Source: Haloferax mediterranei ATCC 33500
GTDB taxonomy: Archaea; Halobacteriota; Halobacteria; Halobacteriales; Haloferacaceae
Length of the DNA: 64,000 nt
Direction: 5' to 3'
Assembly (NCBI RefSeq): GCF_000306765.2
Contig: NC_017941.2
Span: 620,001-684,000, forward strand
In this document: one piece after another, positions 34,184 to 43,053 of the stretch
Position numbering within the stretch: the first letter of the stretch is position 1
How the letters are laid out: each line of letters begins with the position of its first letter
Position numbers and translations under genes: made by a program
Notes under the pieces: model-generated
What the model was told of the DNA's origin: nothing
The model's database searches: none
Seen by the model: only the letters and a program-made list of their open reading frames with translations

Positions 34184-34771
34184 TTATTTGGTGTCATCGA
34201 CCGCCTGCGGAACTTTCTGGAGGACCGACTGGACGAACGACGATTTGGATTCGGTGTACGCATCTCGCCCGTCTGGATGTACTGCTGCGAGCGCCTGCTT
34301 GCGCCGTTCGTACTCGGCCGCGAGGTCATCGTCCGACCGCAACGCGTCACGAAACGCTACCTGCTCACGGTGGCAATCGCTCCCCCGTTCGGTCACAGAA
34401 AGGTAGTGGGTCCGACACGGCGGTGGTCCGCGTGCGAAGAATCGTCTGTCGGGTACCTCGTCGTTCGGACGCTCCTCGTAGCCCGAATCCTCGAGAACCC
34501 GTGCTACGTCGTTGGTGTCGCCGAGGTCGGGAACAAGGGCAATCAGGTCTACGATGGGTTTCGCTGCAAGTCCCGGAACAGACGTACTTCCAACGTGTTC
34601 AAACCCGTTTACTTCTTCTCCCAGACGAGAGTGAAGGCGCTCGACTTCGCGTTCGTATTCGTCGCGCCACTGCGGGTCGTACGGGACGAGTTCGACCGTT
34701 CCGCGGGCGAGACCGAGCGACGGGAACCGGTCGGCTCCAGCGTCTGACGACTGGGTGTTCTCGTCGCTCAT
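34184..34771 (-). CDS. GrpB/UPF0157-family protein (nucleotidyltransferase-like)
   Basis: 195 residues from the ATG at 34771. GrpB family: VELVPYDPQWRDEYEREV, FEHVGSTSVPGLAAKPIVDLIALV (the nucleotidyltransferase GS-x10-D-x-D-like motif), then RTHYLSVTERGSDC and YTESKSSFVQSVL. Members are related to minimal nucleotidyltransferases; substrate unknown. The ATG overlaps the stop of the upstream CPBP gene as ATGA, so translation is coupled. Confidence 0.88.
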   Translation of the reverse strand: MSDENTQSSDAGADRFPSLGLARGTVELVPYDPQWRDEYEREVERLHSRLGEEVNGFEHVGSTSVPGLAAKPIVDLIALVPDLGDTNDVARVLEDSGYEERPNDEVPDRRFFARGPPPCRTHYLSVTERGSDCHREQVAFRDALRSDDDLAAEYERRKQALAAVHPDGRDAYTESKSSFVQSVLQKVPQAVDDTK

Positions 34772-35439
34772 AGCGGAATCGGAAGCCACTGGAGCGCCGC
34801 TGCAACCTTCTCGGGCGGCAACAGCGGCGGGTGAAGAACCAACCAGTCGAGGAGGATGAGACCGCCGCCGTGGGCGACGATGGAGGGAAGAATCGACTCG
34901 CTCTCGTAGTCGACGAGACCGAACAACACGTCCGTGGGTGCCGACAGGACGAGTTCAATCGGGGGCTTGCCGACGTGGTGGAACGCGTAGAGTATCGGGC
35001 TGATAAGGGCACTTTTCCGCCCGATTTCGCGGACGCCGACACAGAGCAACCCGCGGTAGTACGTCTCAGCAGCGATGACGACGAGCAGTTGCTGTGCCGC
35101 GTGCGGGAGGAAGTCAGCGAGGGCGGTCGAGGTGTGCCACATCGGATAGTACGTCCGAATCGTCGGCAGCGACGACCCGACGAGATAGAACGGCAAGACG
35201 AATAGTGCGAGAAGGACGGTGTTCCGGAGCGCGTGCCGGTCGACGTTCCAGCCGAGATTTTGGCCGTGGGCGACCGCCATCGCTCCGGGTACGAGGATAA
35301 ACAGCAGTGCGTCGTGAACCGCGCGGTACGTGAGGTCGCCGGCAGGAAGAGTCCAGAGACTCCACGCGGCACCGACCGCACCCCCGACGAGGAGGGCGCG
35401 GTAGAGCCACGGGAGTCGCGCAAGCCGGCGATGAAGCAC
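34768..35439 (-). CDS. CPBP-family membrane protein (altered active site)
   Basis: 223 residues with about six hydrophobic helices (22-42, 45-65, 75-95, 125-150, 165-185, 190-210). CPBP/Abi motifs are recognisable: AAETYYRGLL where the usual EExxxR has lost its first Glu, LYAFHHVGKPP with histidines, and VAHGGGLILLDW. Members are intramembrane metal proteases or, when residues are missing, non-enzymatic. The altered first motif makes protease activity doubtful. Start lies 3 bases after the stop of the upstream DUF5789 gene; followed by overlapping grpB. Confidence 0.75.
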   Translation of the reverse strand: MLHRRLARLPWLYRALLVGGAVGAAWSLWTLPAGDLTYRAVHDALLFILVPGAMAVAHGQNLGWNVDRHALRNTVLLALFVLPFYLVGSSLPTIRTYYPMWHTSTALADFLPHAAQQLLVVIAAETYYRGLLCVGVREIGRKSALISPILYAFHHVGKPPIELVLSAPTDVLFGLVDYESESILPSIVAHGGGLILLDWLVLHPPLLPPEKVAAALQWLPIPL

Positions 35440-35441
35440 CG

Positions 35442-35723
35442 TTATTCGGTTGCGACCGGACCGCGTCCAACGACATCCAGAACGTCGTCGACGAAGACCT
35501 GGCGCGTATCGAAGTACGTCTCGTCGACCTCGGCGAGCACGTCTTCGAGCGTCTGCGGGCCGTCCGGCGTGCGGATGGCCGCGTCGCCTTCTTTCTCAAG
35601 GATACTGCTCTTTTCTTGGGGCCACGTCAGTCGAGAGGCGACACGCGCGAGCGGCGCGCCTTCGACGGACGCACCCTCACCGAGTTCGACGGCGGGTGCC
35701 TCGTCTTCTTCCTCGTCAGCCAT
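35442..35723 (-). CDS. DUF5789-family small acidic protein
   Basis: 93 residues. The pattern AVELGEGASVEGAPLARVASRLTWPQEKSSI and IRTPDGPQTLEDVLAEVDETYFDTRQ matches, as I recall, DUF5789. No function is known; the second half looks like the usual 'IRTPDGPRTLGDVL' helix pair seen in many haloarchaeal paralogues. First gene of a leftward trio with the CPBP and GrpB genes. Confidence 0.75.
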   Translation of the reverse strand: MADEEEDEAPAVELGEGASVEGAPLARVASRLTWPQEKSSILEKEGDAAIRTPDGPQTLEDVLAEVDETYFDTRQVFVDDVLDVVGRGPVATE

Positions 35724-35869
35724 GGGCGAGGGTTAGCCACCGCGCATGATAATCCCTTCGAGATTCACATCGACCCGTGTTCGAGTGCAATATCGATAGC
35801 CCGCGACGTGTCGGAGAACAGACAATCGTCTGACGCATCGTTTTAGGGACTGGTTTCGTAGGCAGGTTT

Positions 35870-36844
35870 ATGACCAGTCTTTCGGAGGCGTATCACGGTG
35901 GCCGCGGTGGCCCGAGTCTCCGACGGCTGTCCCTGGGCTTCGGGGCGTTCCTCACCGGTGTGTTGCTCGTCGTCGCGGGCATCGTGGTCGCGACGACCGA
36001 TGTCTACACGTCGGGCGGAGCAACGCTCGGCGAAGCACGCGAACTCGGGGGCATCCTCGGTGGTATCGGCGTCCCTGCGGTCTTCCTCGGCGTGTTAGCG
36101 GTGCTCCCCGCGAGCCGTCGAACCCGCGCTGCGGCCGTTATTGGTGCGAGCATTGCCATGTTCGGTGTCGCGCTGTTCTCTCACGCATATCCGTGCCAGT
36201 GGACCGGCGCGACCTGTGGCGCTGGCCTGCGCGACCTCACCTTGGAGACCATCGCCGTCTACTTCTTCGGCACCGTCACGACCTTCTGGTGTCTGTTCGT
36301 CGGCGTTGCCAACTTCAAGACGCGCAACGACCCCGGCGGCACCGCAACCGTTCAGGTGACGAAAAAGGGAGAAACGCGCGTTGTCGAGGTTGACAAGTCC
36401 AGCCGCGGCCTCGGCGGTCTCGGCGGCATCGGTTTCCTCGGTGGAACGCCCGATGGCGACATCGAGACGCAAACGAATCAGAATCGGAATCAATCTGCGT
36501 CTTCGGACACGGCAAGCGCGACCGACGGCGGCGCTTCGACCGAAGATATCACGCCGCTCGATGTCGAGCCAACGCAATCGACGGAATCCACGCAGTCTGC
36601 ACAGTCCCCACAGACTGCTGACACCGTGGAGTCGACCACGACGCGCTCTCCGGCGAACGCCGCCAACCACCCGGATGCGAACCGCCCGGCCACCGCCACC
36701 GTCGGCGACCGCTACTGTGGCAACTGCACGTATTTCGAGTACGTTCGGACCTCCGACGGCCTCAAACCCTACTGTGCGGCCCACGACGAGATGATGCAGG
36801 ATATGGAATCCTGTGACGAGTGGTTCCCCCGTCGCCGCGAGTAA
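35870..36844 (+). CDS. Membrane protein with C-terminal cysteine/tryptophan domain (DUF7139-like)
   Basis: 324 residues. Four hydrophobic helices lie in residues 22-145 (22-45, 62-82, 88-108, 125-148), followed by a low-complexity Ser/Thr/Gln linker (about 200-275, TQSTESTQSAQSPQ) and a C-terminal 45-residue domain, YCGNCTYFEYVRTSDGLKPYC then CDEWFPRRRE, with four or five cysteines that could form a zinc-binding or disulfide-rich module. I believe this corresponds to DUF7139; function unknown. Confidence 0.6.
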   Translation: MTSLSEAYHGGRGGPSLRRLSLGFGAFLTGVLLVVAGIVVATTDVYTSGGATLGEARELGGILGGIGVPAVFLGVLAVLPASRRTRAAAVIGASIAMFGVALFSHAYPCQWTGATCGAGLRDLTLETIAVYFFGTVTTFWCLFVGVANFKTRNDPGGTATVQVTKKGETRVVEVDKSSRGLGGLGGIGFLGGTPDGDIETQTNQNRNQSASSDTASATDGGASTEDITPLDVEPTQSTESTQSAQSPQTADTVESTTTRSPANAANHPDANRPATATVGDRYCGNCTYFEYVRTSDGLKPYCAAHDEMMQDMESCDEWFPRRRE

Positions 36845-36907
36845 GCCGTCGAGAACTGTTTTCGTCCGCTGATAGTTACAACCGACCCTATGAGTAGCCG
36901 TCTCTTC

Positions 36908-37360
36908 TCACGTTTCGTCCAGTCGTGACTCGACATCGTACCAGTGACTCCCGCGCCAGAACACTTGTCCGCAGTCCAGACACCGCCAGAGGGTCGTCTC
37001 ACTCGGGTCCGGCGCGTAGGCCGGAACCGACGCTTCGTCACCGAGCGCTTCGACCGGCCCGTTGCAGACGCCGCATCGTGCGGGTTCCTCGTCGAGTGAG
37101 ATGTCGAAACCGACTGATTCGAGTTCACGAAGTTGGTCAATCGGCTCTCGTTCCGCGAGAAGCACGCTCCGAGGGGCTTGTGCTGCGAGCGTCACGTCGC
37201 GCGTAAGGAGCACGCGCCCCTCGTCTTTTGTCCGTTCGAGCAGTTGTTCGTCGCCGGGGTCCGAGCCGTCGTCGGTGAGAGCGTAGGCAGCGTCGTACCC
37301 GCACATCCGCAGGTAAGTGGCGAGTTTTCCGAGCATCACGTCCAGAAGGAGGGCAGTCAC
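36908..37360 (-). CDS. Mut7-C-type RNase domain protein
   Basis: 150 residues from a GTG at 37360 (VTALLLDVMLGKLATYLRMCGYD), the expected Mut7-C start; longer upstream reading would run into the polX gene. First half: PIN-like fold with DVMLGKLATYL and LLTRDVTLAAQA. Second half: zinc ribbon with CGVCNGPVE and CLDCGQVFWRGSHW. Mut7-C domains are putative 3'-5' RNases or tRNA/RNA-binding proteins. Lies directly downstream of polX in the same direction, 66 bases after its end. Confidence 0.88.
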   Translation of the reverse strand: MTALLLDVMLGKLATYLRMCGYDAAYALTDDGSDPGDEQLLERTKDEGRVLLTRDVTLAAQAPRSVLLAEREPIDQLRELESVGFDISLDEEPARCGVCNGPVEALGDEASVPAYAPDPSETTLWRCLDCGQVFWRGSHWYDVESRLDET

Positions 37361-37425
37361 GCCCGGGCTGGGCTGGTCGATGCCCGAGGCGACCGTTCCG
37401 GGGTGGTCCGAACCAACGTCGTCAG

Positions 37426-39174
37426 TCAATGGAGAAAGTCCGTGAGCGCTTCGACCGACCACGTGTTCAACACGTCCGCGGTCTCGACCCACCCGCGACG
37501 TGCCGTGTGGACGCCGTAGCGGGCGTAGTCGAGCTCAGTCGGTCGGTGGGCGTCGGTGTTGATAGCGACTGTTGCGCCCGCCTCGACAGCGATTCGGAGT
37601 GCTTCCCCGTTCAAGTCGAGTCGGTACGGACTGGCGTTGAGTTCGAGCGCAACGCCGTTCTCGACGGCGGCCGAAGCGATTCGTTCGTAGTCGAGCGGGA
37701 GGCCGGGTCGTTGGTTGATGAGCCGACCTGTTGGATGGCCGAGGATGTCCACGGCGGGGTGTTCCATCGCGCGGACGAGTCGGTCGGTTGCCGTCTCGCG
37801 GTCCTGGTCGAGGGCGCTGTGGGGTGAGGCGACGACGACGTCGAGTTGGTCGAGTACGTCGTCGTCGACAGAGAGAGCGCCTTCGGCGTCGATATTCGCC
37901 TCGACGCCGGTGAACACGGTAATATCGGTGTCCTCGGCGACAGCGCGAACCTCGTCTATCTGTTCGAGCAGTTCGTCGTCCTCGACGCCGACGCCGCCGA
38001 CCATACCGGGACCGGTGGCGTGGTCGGAAACGACGTGAAAGTCGTAGCCGCGTTCTTCGGCCGCGGCGACCATCTCCGCGATGGTGTTGTCGCCGTCCGA
38101 CCAGTTCGTGTGCGTGTGCAGGTCGCCGCGAATCTCGCCTTCTTGGATGAGGTCGGGAAGCGAGCCGTCGGCGGCCAGTTCTATCTCGCCGGTGTCTTCG
38201 CGCATCTCCGGCGGAATGAGCGGGAGGTCCAGCGCGCCGTACATCGACTCCTCGGTCTCTCCGGCGACGCGCTCGCCGACACGGGGGCCGCCCTCCGGGT
38301 CGTCAACGTCGGCGATGTCGAACATCCCGTACTCGTTCATCTTGAGGCCGCGGTCGATGGCAATGTTGCGGAGGTGGACGTTGTGGTCCTTGCTGCCCGT
38401 GAAGTACTGGAGCGCCGCGCCGTACTCCGAGGGGTCGACGACGCGGAGGTCGACTCGCATCGCGTTCACTCGGGCGCTCGCCTTCTGTTCGCCCGCTTCG
38501 ATGGTGTCGCCGACGAGGTCCCAATCGAGGAAGTGCTCGATAACCGCCTCGGCGTCGTCGCTGGCGATGAGCACGTCGATGTCGCCGACCGTCTCGCGCC
38601 ACCGCCGCATCGACCCTGCCGGTTCTGCGCTGTCGACGGCGTCGTGGTCGGCGAGGTACGAAAGCAGGTCGTCAGCGACCGGTCGCGCCTTTCCGAGCAG
38701 TTCTCGGCCGGTCGCCTCGCGGGCGAACTCGATGCCGTCGAGGATGTTCGCCTCCGTCTTCGCGCCGAAGCCTTTGACCTCCTGAATCCGCCCGTCGCGG
38801 GCGGCCGCCTCCAACTCGTCGAGGTCGGTAATACCGAGTTCCTCGTAGAGTGTGCCGACCGTCTTCGGGCCGACGCCTTCGACGCTCGTCAACCCGGCCA
38901 TGTCGACGGGCAACTCATCTCTGAGGCCGTCTAACTCCTCGATGTGGTCGGTTTCGATGTACTCGACGATTTTCGAGGCGATGGCGTCGCCGACGCGGTT
39001 GATTCCCTTGACGGCATCTTCGCCTTCCGCGGCGAGTTCTTCGATTGGTTGTGGGTGTTCCCTGACGTTTTCCGCGGCGCGGCGGTAACTCGACGGTTTG
39101 TACGCCACGTCCTTCGCGTCGAGGAGGTCCGCGAACTCTTCGAGGAGCGTCGCCACCTCGTCGTTTCGGCTCAT
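37426..39174 (-). CDS. polX: Family X DNA polymerase with C-terminal PHP exonuclease (PolX)
   Basis: 582 residues from the ATG at 39174 (MSRNDEVATLLEEFAD). Layout: helical N-domain (1-80), HhH motifs (LTSVEGVGPKTVGTLYEELGI at 92-112 and EVKGFGAKTEANIL at about 128), nucleotidyltransferase palm with SMRRWRETVGDIDVLI (about 195-210), then a PHP domain from about 335 with GDLHTHTNWSDGDNTI and VVSDHATG. It fills gaps and proofreads in base-excision repair. The ATG overlaps the stop of the upstream DUF5788 gene as ATGA; Mut7-C gene follows. Confidence 0.95.
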   Translation of the reverse strand: MSRNDEVATLLEEFADLLDAKDVAYKPSSYRRAAENVREHPQPIEELAAEGEDAVKGINRVGDAIASKIVEYIETDHIEELDGLRDELPVDMAGLTSVEGVGPKTVGTLYEELGITDLDELEAAARDGRIQEVKGFGAKTEANILDGIEFAREATGRELLGKARPVADDLLSYLADHDAVDSAEPAGSMRRWRETVGDIDVLIASDDAEAVIEHFLDWDLVGDTIEAGEQKASARVNAMRVDLRVVDPSEYGAALQYFTGSKDHNVHLRNIAIDRGLKMNEYGMFDIADVDDPEGGPRVGERVAGETEESMYGALDLPLIPPEMREDTGEIELAADGSLPDLIQEGEIRGDLHTHTNWSDGDNTIAEMVAAAEERGYDFHVVSDHATGPGMVGGVGVEDDELLEQIDEVRAVAEDTDITVFTGVEANIDAEGALSVDDDVLDQLDVVVASPHSALDQDRETATDRLVRAMEHPAVDILGHPTGRLINQRPGLPLDYERIASAAVENGVALELNASPYRLDLNGEALRIAVEAGATVAINTDAHRPTELDYARYGVHTARRGWVETADVLNTWSVEALTDFLH

Positions 39175-39611
39175 CGGCCACCTCGCTTGCTCGGGCCGTC
39201 GCCGCGGCCGAGGGCCTTCTTCAGGAAGTTCATCCAGCGCTTCTGGTCGGCCGCGTTCTGGAGTTTCGCTTCCTGTTCGAGGTCGACCGGCCGGAGTTGT
39301 TCGAGGGCGTTCAGCGCCCGGTCGATGCCGACGATTGCCTCGACGAGTTCCTCGCCTTTCTCGTAACTCACTTCGTTGTCCTCGATACGCTGGAGTCGTT
39401 CGAGGCGCTCGCGCCGGAGGTTCCGCTTCGCCTGGTCGACTCGCTCGTGCTCGCCCGGCGGGATGGTGTCTCGGCGCTTGATTTCGAAGACGAACTGCTG
39501 GAGGTCTATCTCCTCTCCTTGGATGTCGATGCGCTCGGGAATCTGTGCGCCGACCGTCGCACCCTCCCTGTTGACGCGCTCCAAGAGTTGTTTTCGCTCG
39601 AACTCCTTCAC
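39171..39611 (-). CDS. DUF5788-family protein
   Basis: 146 residues, strongly charged and helical. FVFEIKRRDTIPPGEHERVDQAKRNLRRERLERL and DNEVSYEKGEELVEAIVGIDRALNALEQL suggest two long helices, with a basic tail (GRGDGPSKRGGR). It matches DUF5788 as I remember. Translationally coupled to polX (ATGA overlap), so a role near DNA repair is possible but unproven. Confidence 0.72.
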   Translation of the reverse strand: MKEFERKQLLERVNREGATVGAQIPERIDIQGEEIDLQQFVFEIKRRDTIPPGEHERVDQAKRNLRRERLERLQRIEDNEVSYEKGEELVEAIVGIDRALNALEQLRPVDLEQEAKLQNAADQKRWMNFLKKALGRGDGPSKRGGR

Positions 39612-39798
39612 GAGTGCTCGTTACCTCGCGTGACACTTCGCTCCTTCGCCCCTCCCAAGACGCCTCTGCGTACCCCGGCCTTGCGTTGACCGGTGAATCT
39701 CGCCGCTTACTCGGTCGTAGGCGCGTCACCGTCGTACGTCGGCGCAAACACCGGCGTAGAGACGAACCTTCTTATGGTTCTCTTGGATACCGTGAGGT

Positions 39799-41148
39799 AT
39801 GGGTTTGTTCGACCGACTCCGCGGCAAGGACCATCCCCGCGTCGCCTTCATCGGCATCGACGGGGTGCCGTTTAGTCTCCTCTCTGAGTATCCCGAGGAG
39901 TTCCCGAACTTCGCAGCACTCGCCGACGAGGGTTCGGCCGGTGCTATCGACAGTATCGTCCCACCGGAATCCAGCGCTTGCTGGCCCGCACTCACGACCG
40001 GCGTCAATCCCGGAGAAACGGGCGTTTACGGCTTCCAGGACCGTGAAGTCGGTTCGTACGACGCGTACGTTCCGATGGGTCGAGACGTGCAGGCAACCCG
40101 CGTCTGGGACCGCGTCACCGACGCCGGTCGCAAGGCCACTGTGATGAACGTCCCCGTGACGTTCCCGCCGCAACGGAACGTCCAGCGCATGGTCTCTGGG
40201 TTCCTCTCGCCCGGCGTCGACAAGGCCGCCTACCCCGACGACTTCCGCGACACGCTCTCCGAGATGGGCTACAAAATCGACGTGAACGCGAAACTCGGTC
40301 ACGACGAGGACAAGACCGCGTTCATGGAAGACGCCCAAAAGACGCTCGACCGCCGCTACAACGCATTCGAGCGCTACCTCCAGGAGGACGACTGGGACCT
40401 CTTCTTTGGCGTCTTCATGACGACCGACCGCGTCAACCACTTCCTCTTCAAGGACTACGAACGCGACGGGAAGAACAAGGACGCCTTCTTCGAGTTCTAC
40501 CGCACTGTCGACGACTACATCGGTCGTATCCGTGACACGCTCTCTGACGATGTGACGCTCGTCGTCGCCTCCGACCACGGCTTCACCTCGCTCGATTACG
40601 AAGTCCACTGCAACACGTGGCTCGAAGAGAACGGCTGGCTCTCGTACGAGACTGACGACCACGACTCGTTGGGCGACATCGATGCGGACTCGAAGGCGTA
40701 CTCGCTCATCCCCGGCCGCTTCTTCATCAATCTCGAAGGCCGCGAACCCCGTGGTTCGGTGCCGCAAGAGGAGTACGAGGAAGTGCGTGACGAACTGAAA
40801 GCCGAACTCGAAGCCCTCGAAGGACCGGACGGCAAGAAAGTCGCAGAGCGCGTCGTCGTCAAAGAAGATGCCTTCCGCGGCGACCACGACGACATCGCCC
40901 CGGACCTCGTCATCATCCCGAACCACGGCTTCGACCTCAAATCCGGCTTCAGGGGTCACGACGACGTGTTCGGCGTCGGCCCACGCAATGGTATGCACTC
41001 GTTCGACAACGCGACGCTCTACGTCGACGACCCCAACGCGGTTATCGAGGACGCCGACCTCTACGATATCACGCCGACGATTCTCGACCTCATGGAAGTC
41101 GACTACGCCCGCACCGAACTCGACGGTGCGAGCCTCATTCAACAGTAA
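39799..41148 (+). CDS. Alkaline-phosphatase-superfamily phosphodiesterase
   Basis: 449 residues. Metal and nucleophile motifs: FIGIDGVPFSLLSE at about 18-30, PPESSACWPALTTGVNPGETGVYGF with the nucleophile Thr/Ser at about 60-65, VVASDHGFTSL near 258 and NHGFDLKSGFRGHDDVFG near 372. The family hydrolyses phosphodiesters or nucleotide pyrophosphates; the type closest to this one is the nucleotide pyrophosphatase/phosphodiesterase group of archaea. No signal peptide, so cytoplasmic. Convergent with the cetZ gene. Confidence 0.9.
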   Translation: MGLFDRLRGKDHPRVAFIGIDGVPFSLLSEYPEEFPNFAALADEGSAGAIDSIVPPESSACWPALTTGVNPGETGVYGFQDREVGSYDAYVPMGRDVQATRVWDRVTDAGRKATVMNVPVTFPPQRNVQRMVSGFLSPGVDKAAYPDDFRDTLSEMGYKIDVNAKLGHDEDKTAFMEDAQKTLDRRYNAFERYLQEDDWDLFFGVFMTTDRVNHFLFKDYERDGKNKDAFFEFYRTVDDYIGRIRDTLSDDVTLVVASDHGFTSLDYEVHCNTWLEENGWLSYETDDHDSLGDIDADSKAYSLIPGRFFINLEGREPRGSVPQEEYEEVRDELKAELEALEGPDGKKVAERVVVKEDAFRGDHDDIAPDLVIIPNHGFDLKSGFRGHDDVFGVGPRNGMHSFDNATLYVDDPNAVIEDADLYDITPTILDLMEVDYARTELDGASLIQQ

Positions 41149-41238
41149 GCGACCACAGAATCGACGGTCCTTCTTTATCTGCTACACTGTACCGGTGTAG
41201 AAACTGAGAGCGTGCGCTTCGAGACGTGTGTGGCGGCG

Positions 41239-42321
41239 CTATAGGAGGTCTTCGAGTTCGTCGTTTTGCCACATCTCGTTCGGGTCATCCCGCTGTTCGG
41301 TCTCCGTCTGTTCGATAGCCTCACGAGCGCGCTCCATGAACGCTTCGACGCGCTCGGACCGCTCGACACCGCCGAGGAGGACGAGCGAGGCGAGATGACC
41401 GCTTTCGAGCGGGAAGTCGCCGCCCCGGACTTGGAGGCTGCCGGTTTCCTCCTCGACCCAACGACGCGCGCGTTCGACGCCTTTTCGGGGAATCGTATCG
41501 GGTTCCCCGGCGATGACGACGAGCGCGGAGTCGGCGTTACTGGCGTCTGGAAGACTCGTCCCCGTCAGGACCGCGCGGCGGGTCGTACTCATCACGGTAT
41601 TGATGTTGTCTTCCGCCTCTGGGGACGCTTCGGCGCTGGCGTAGCCGAGGGCGGCGATTCCCCCAGAGCGGAGGGTGTTGATAACCTCGGAGGTGTCGAC
41701 GACGCTCTCGCCGACGCCTTCGGTCGCTTCGCCGGCGGCGAGCAGAAGTCCAACGCGCCGGGCGATTGCCTGATTGATGGCGTCGAATCCTTCGCTCATC
41801 GACTCACCGGATGCACGGAACGAATCGTTGTCGACGAGAAGGACGGCGTCGGATTCGCGGGCGACGGTCTTGAGCGACCGACCGGCGTTCACCTGATACA
41901 TCGCACCTTCGTCCTGACCCGGGAGGATACCGAGAACGTAGACTGGTACGTTGTACACGCGGCGGAGCGCCTTTGCGAGCACCGGTGCGCCACCGGACCC
42001 CGACCCGCCGCCGAGTCCGGCGACGACGAATATCGACTCCGCCTCGGCCGTGACGCGCCCGTCCAATGCGGACATGACTTCGGTCTTGTCAGACTCCATC
42101 ACTTCAGCGCCGAGTTCGTTGTCGCCGCCGACACCGTGTCCGTTGACACGGTCCTGTCCGATGAGGACGGTCTCGAACGGAAGCGACTGCAGGTCAGCTT
42201 TCGCGGTGTTCACCCCGACGGCGTCGAGGACGGCACCGAATCCCATCTGTTGGTCGAACGACTGGAGGGCAGCGGTGAGCTTTCCACCCGCTTGGCCCAC
42301 ACCAATCAGGACGGTCTTCAT
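41239..42321 (-). CDS. cetZ2: Tubulin-like protein CetZ
   Basis: 360 residues from the ATG at 42321 (MKTVLIGVGQAGGKLT). Tubulin-superfamily GTPase motifs: IGVGQAGGKLTAAL (T1), FVVAGLGGGSGSGGAPVLAKAL (T4 with the GGGSGSGG signature), GILPGQDEGAMYQVNAGRSL and the INTVMSTTRRAVLTG C-terminal domain. It lacks the FtsZ-type synergy loop and is the CetZ sister group, which controls cell shape and motility-related rod formation in haloarchaea. Place and sequence recall suggest CetZ2 rather than CetZ1. Divergent from the pilus-like cluster, 138 bases between starts. Confidence 0.92.
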   Translation of the reverse strand: MKTVLIGVGQAGGKLTAALQSFDQQMGFGAVLDAVGVNTAKADLQSLPFETVLIGQDRVNGHGVGGDNELGAEVMESDKTEVMSALDGRVTAEAESIFVVAGLGGGSGSGGAPVLAKALRRVYNVPVYVLGILPGQDEGAMYQVNAGRSLKTVARESDAVLLVDNDSFRASGESMSEGFDAINQAIARRVGLLLAAGEATEGVGESVVDTSEVINTLRSGGIAALGYASAEASPEAEDNINTVMSTTRRAVLTGTSLPDASNADSALVVIAGEPDTIPRKGVERARRWVEEETGSLQVRGGDFPLESGHLASLVLLGGVERSERVEAFMERAREAIEQTETEQRDDPNEMWQNDELEDLL

Positions 42322-42427
42322 ATCACAATCCACTCTTGGCCCCGTCTTGAACGTTCCCCACCCTACTTTGATGCCCTCCGCTGTCGACAGTTCGCCCTCG
42401 CGCTTTCGTTCACTAACTGTTCCTGAG

Positions 42428-42459
42428 CTTTATGTCGGATGACGGGACCACCCCGTGCT
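42428..42459 (+). promoter_or_regulatory. Pilus-cluster promoter A (TATA-like plus 14-base element)
   Basis: TTTATG at about 42429-42434 is centred about 28 bases before the ATG at 42460, and GACGGGACCACCCC at 42441-42454 lies at -19 to -6. The same 14-base element occurs at the same distance before 43544 and 47341. Because haloarchaeal leaderless transcripts begin at the start codon, the element sits between TATA and transcription start. Confidence 0.6.
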
Positions 42460-43053
42460 ATGACGAACGACCCTGTCCGACTCGATACAGATGGTCACGC
42501 TCGCGCCGCGACGGACCGAACTGCCGAACTCGTTTCGAGACTCGACGCGGTCGAGCGCACGCTGACTGGAACTGACGCCGACCTCTCGAATCTCGAAGAC
42601 TTCGCCGCCGTCGAAGAACGCATCACCGACCTCGAATCAGCTGTCGAGACGCTCACTGACCGCCTCGACGAAGTCGACGCCGCGACGCAGGCGATTCGAG
42701 GCTATCTGGGCGGCGTCCGCACCGTCAACGAGGATGTCGAGCGACGGGCGAACGCCGCGCTCGCCAAAGCGGAGTCGCTGGAAGCCGCACTCATCGATGA
42801 ATCTGACGACGCATTCGCGCAAGCGGTTGCATCTCAGCCAGCAGACAAGCAATCGGCCGAGTCGACGACTGCTACCTCCGCCAACAACACGCGTGTACCC
42901 CACTCGGCTCGTACGACTCACACTGACCGGACCAACACTGACCGGACCAACACCGACCGGACCAACGCCGACCGGACCAACACTGACCGGACCAACGCCG
43001 CCGCCGACGACGACCGCCGCGGCTTGGCCGCTCGCCTCCGCGACGCACTGTGA
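42460..43053 (+). CDS. Coiled-coil protein of the pilus-like cluster (DUF7310-like)
   Basis: 197 residues from the ATG at 42460 (MTNDPVRLDTDGHARAATDR). Residues about 20-110 are heptad-rich helical coiled coil (LVSRLDAVERTLTGTDADLS, VEERITDLESAVETLTDRLDEV). Residues about 150-180 are five tandem TDRTN-type pentapeptides encoded by 15-base repeats, a flexible linker. The C-terminus (RRGLAARLRDAL) is basic. No signal peptide: cytoplasmic, possibly partnering the ATPase. First gene of the cluster; the next gene's GTG start overlaps its stop. Confidence 0.65.
   Translation: MTNDPVRLDTDGHARAATDRTAELVSRLDAVERTLTGTDADLSNLEDFAAVEERITDLESAVETLTDRLDEVDAATQAIRGYLGGVRTVNEDVERRANAALAKAESLEAALIDESDDAFAQAVASQPADKQSAESTTATSANNTRVPHSARTTHTDRTNTDRTNTDRTNADRTNTDRTNAAADDDRRGLAARLRDAL
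42921..42995 (+). repeat. 15-base tandem repeat, five units
   Basis: Five consecutive 15-base units from 42921 to 42995, each close to CACTGACCGGACCAA, encode T-D-R-T-N pentapeptides in the coiled-coil protein. One to two base differences separate the units. Confidence 0.92.

Noticed and set aside
39175..39747. N-terminal extension of PolX to 773 residues
   Set aside because: The extension is basic, without domains, and lies in the alternative frame of the DUF5788 gene; the ATG at 39174 is the family start.
39772..41142. 456-residue minus-strand frame opposite the phosphodiesterase-like gene
   Set aside because: The plus strand carries clear family motifs over its full length, so this is a shadow.
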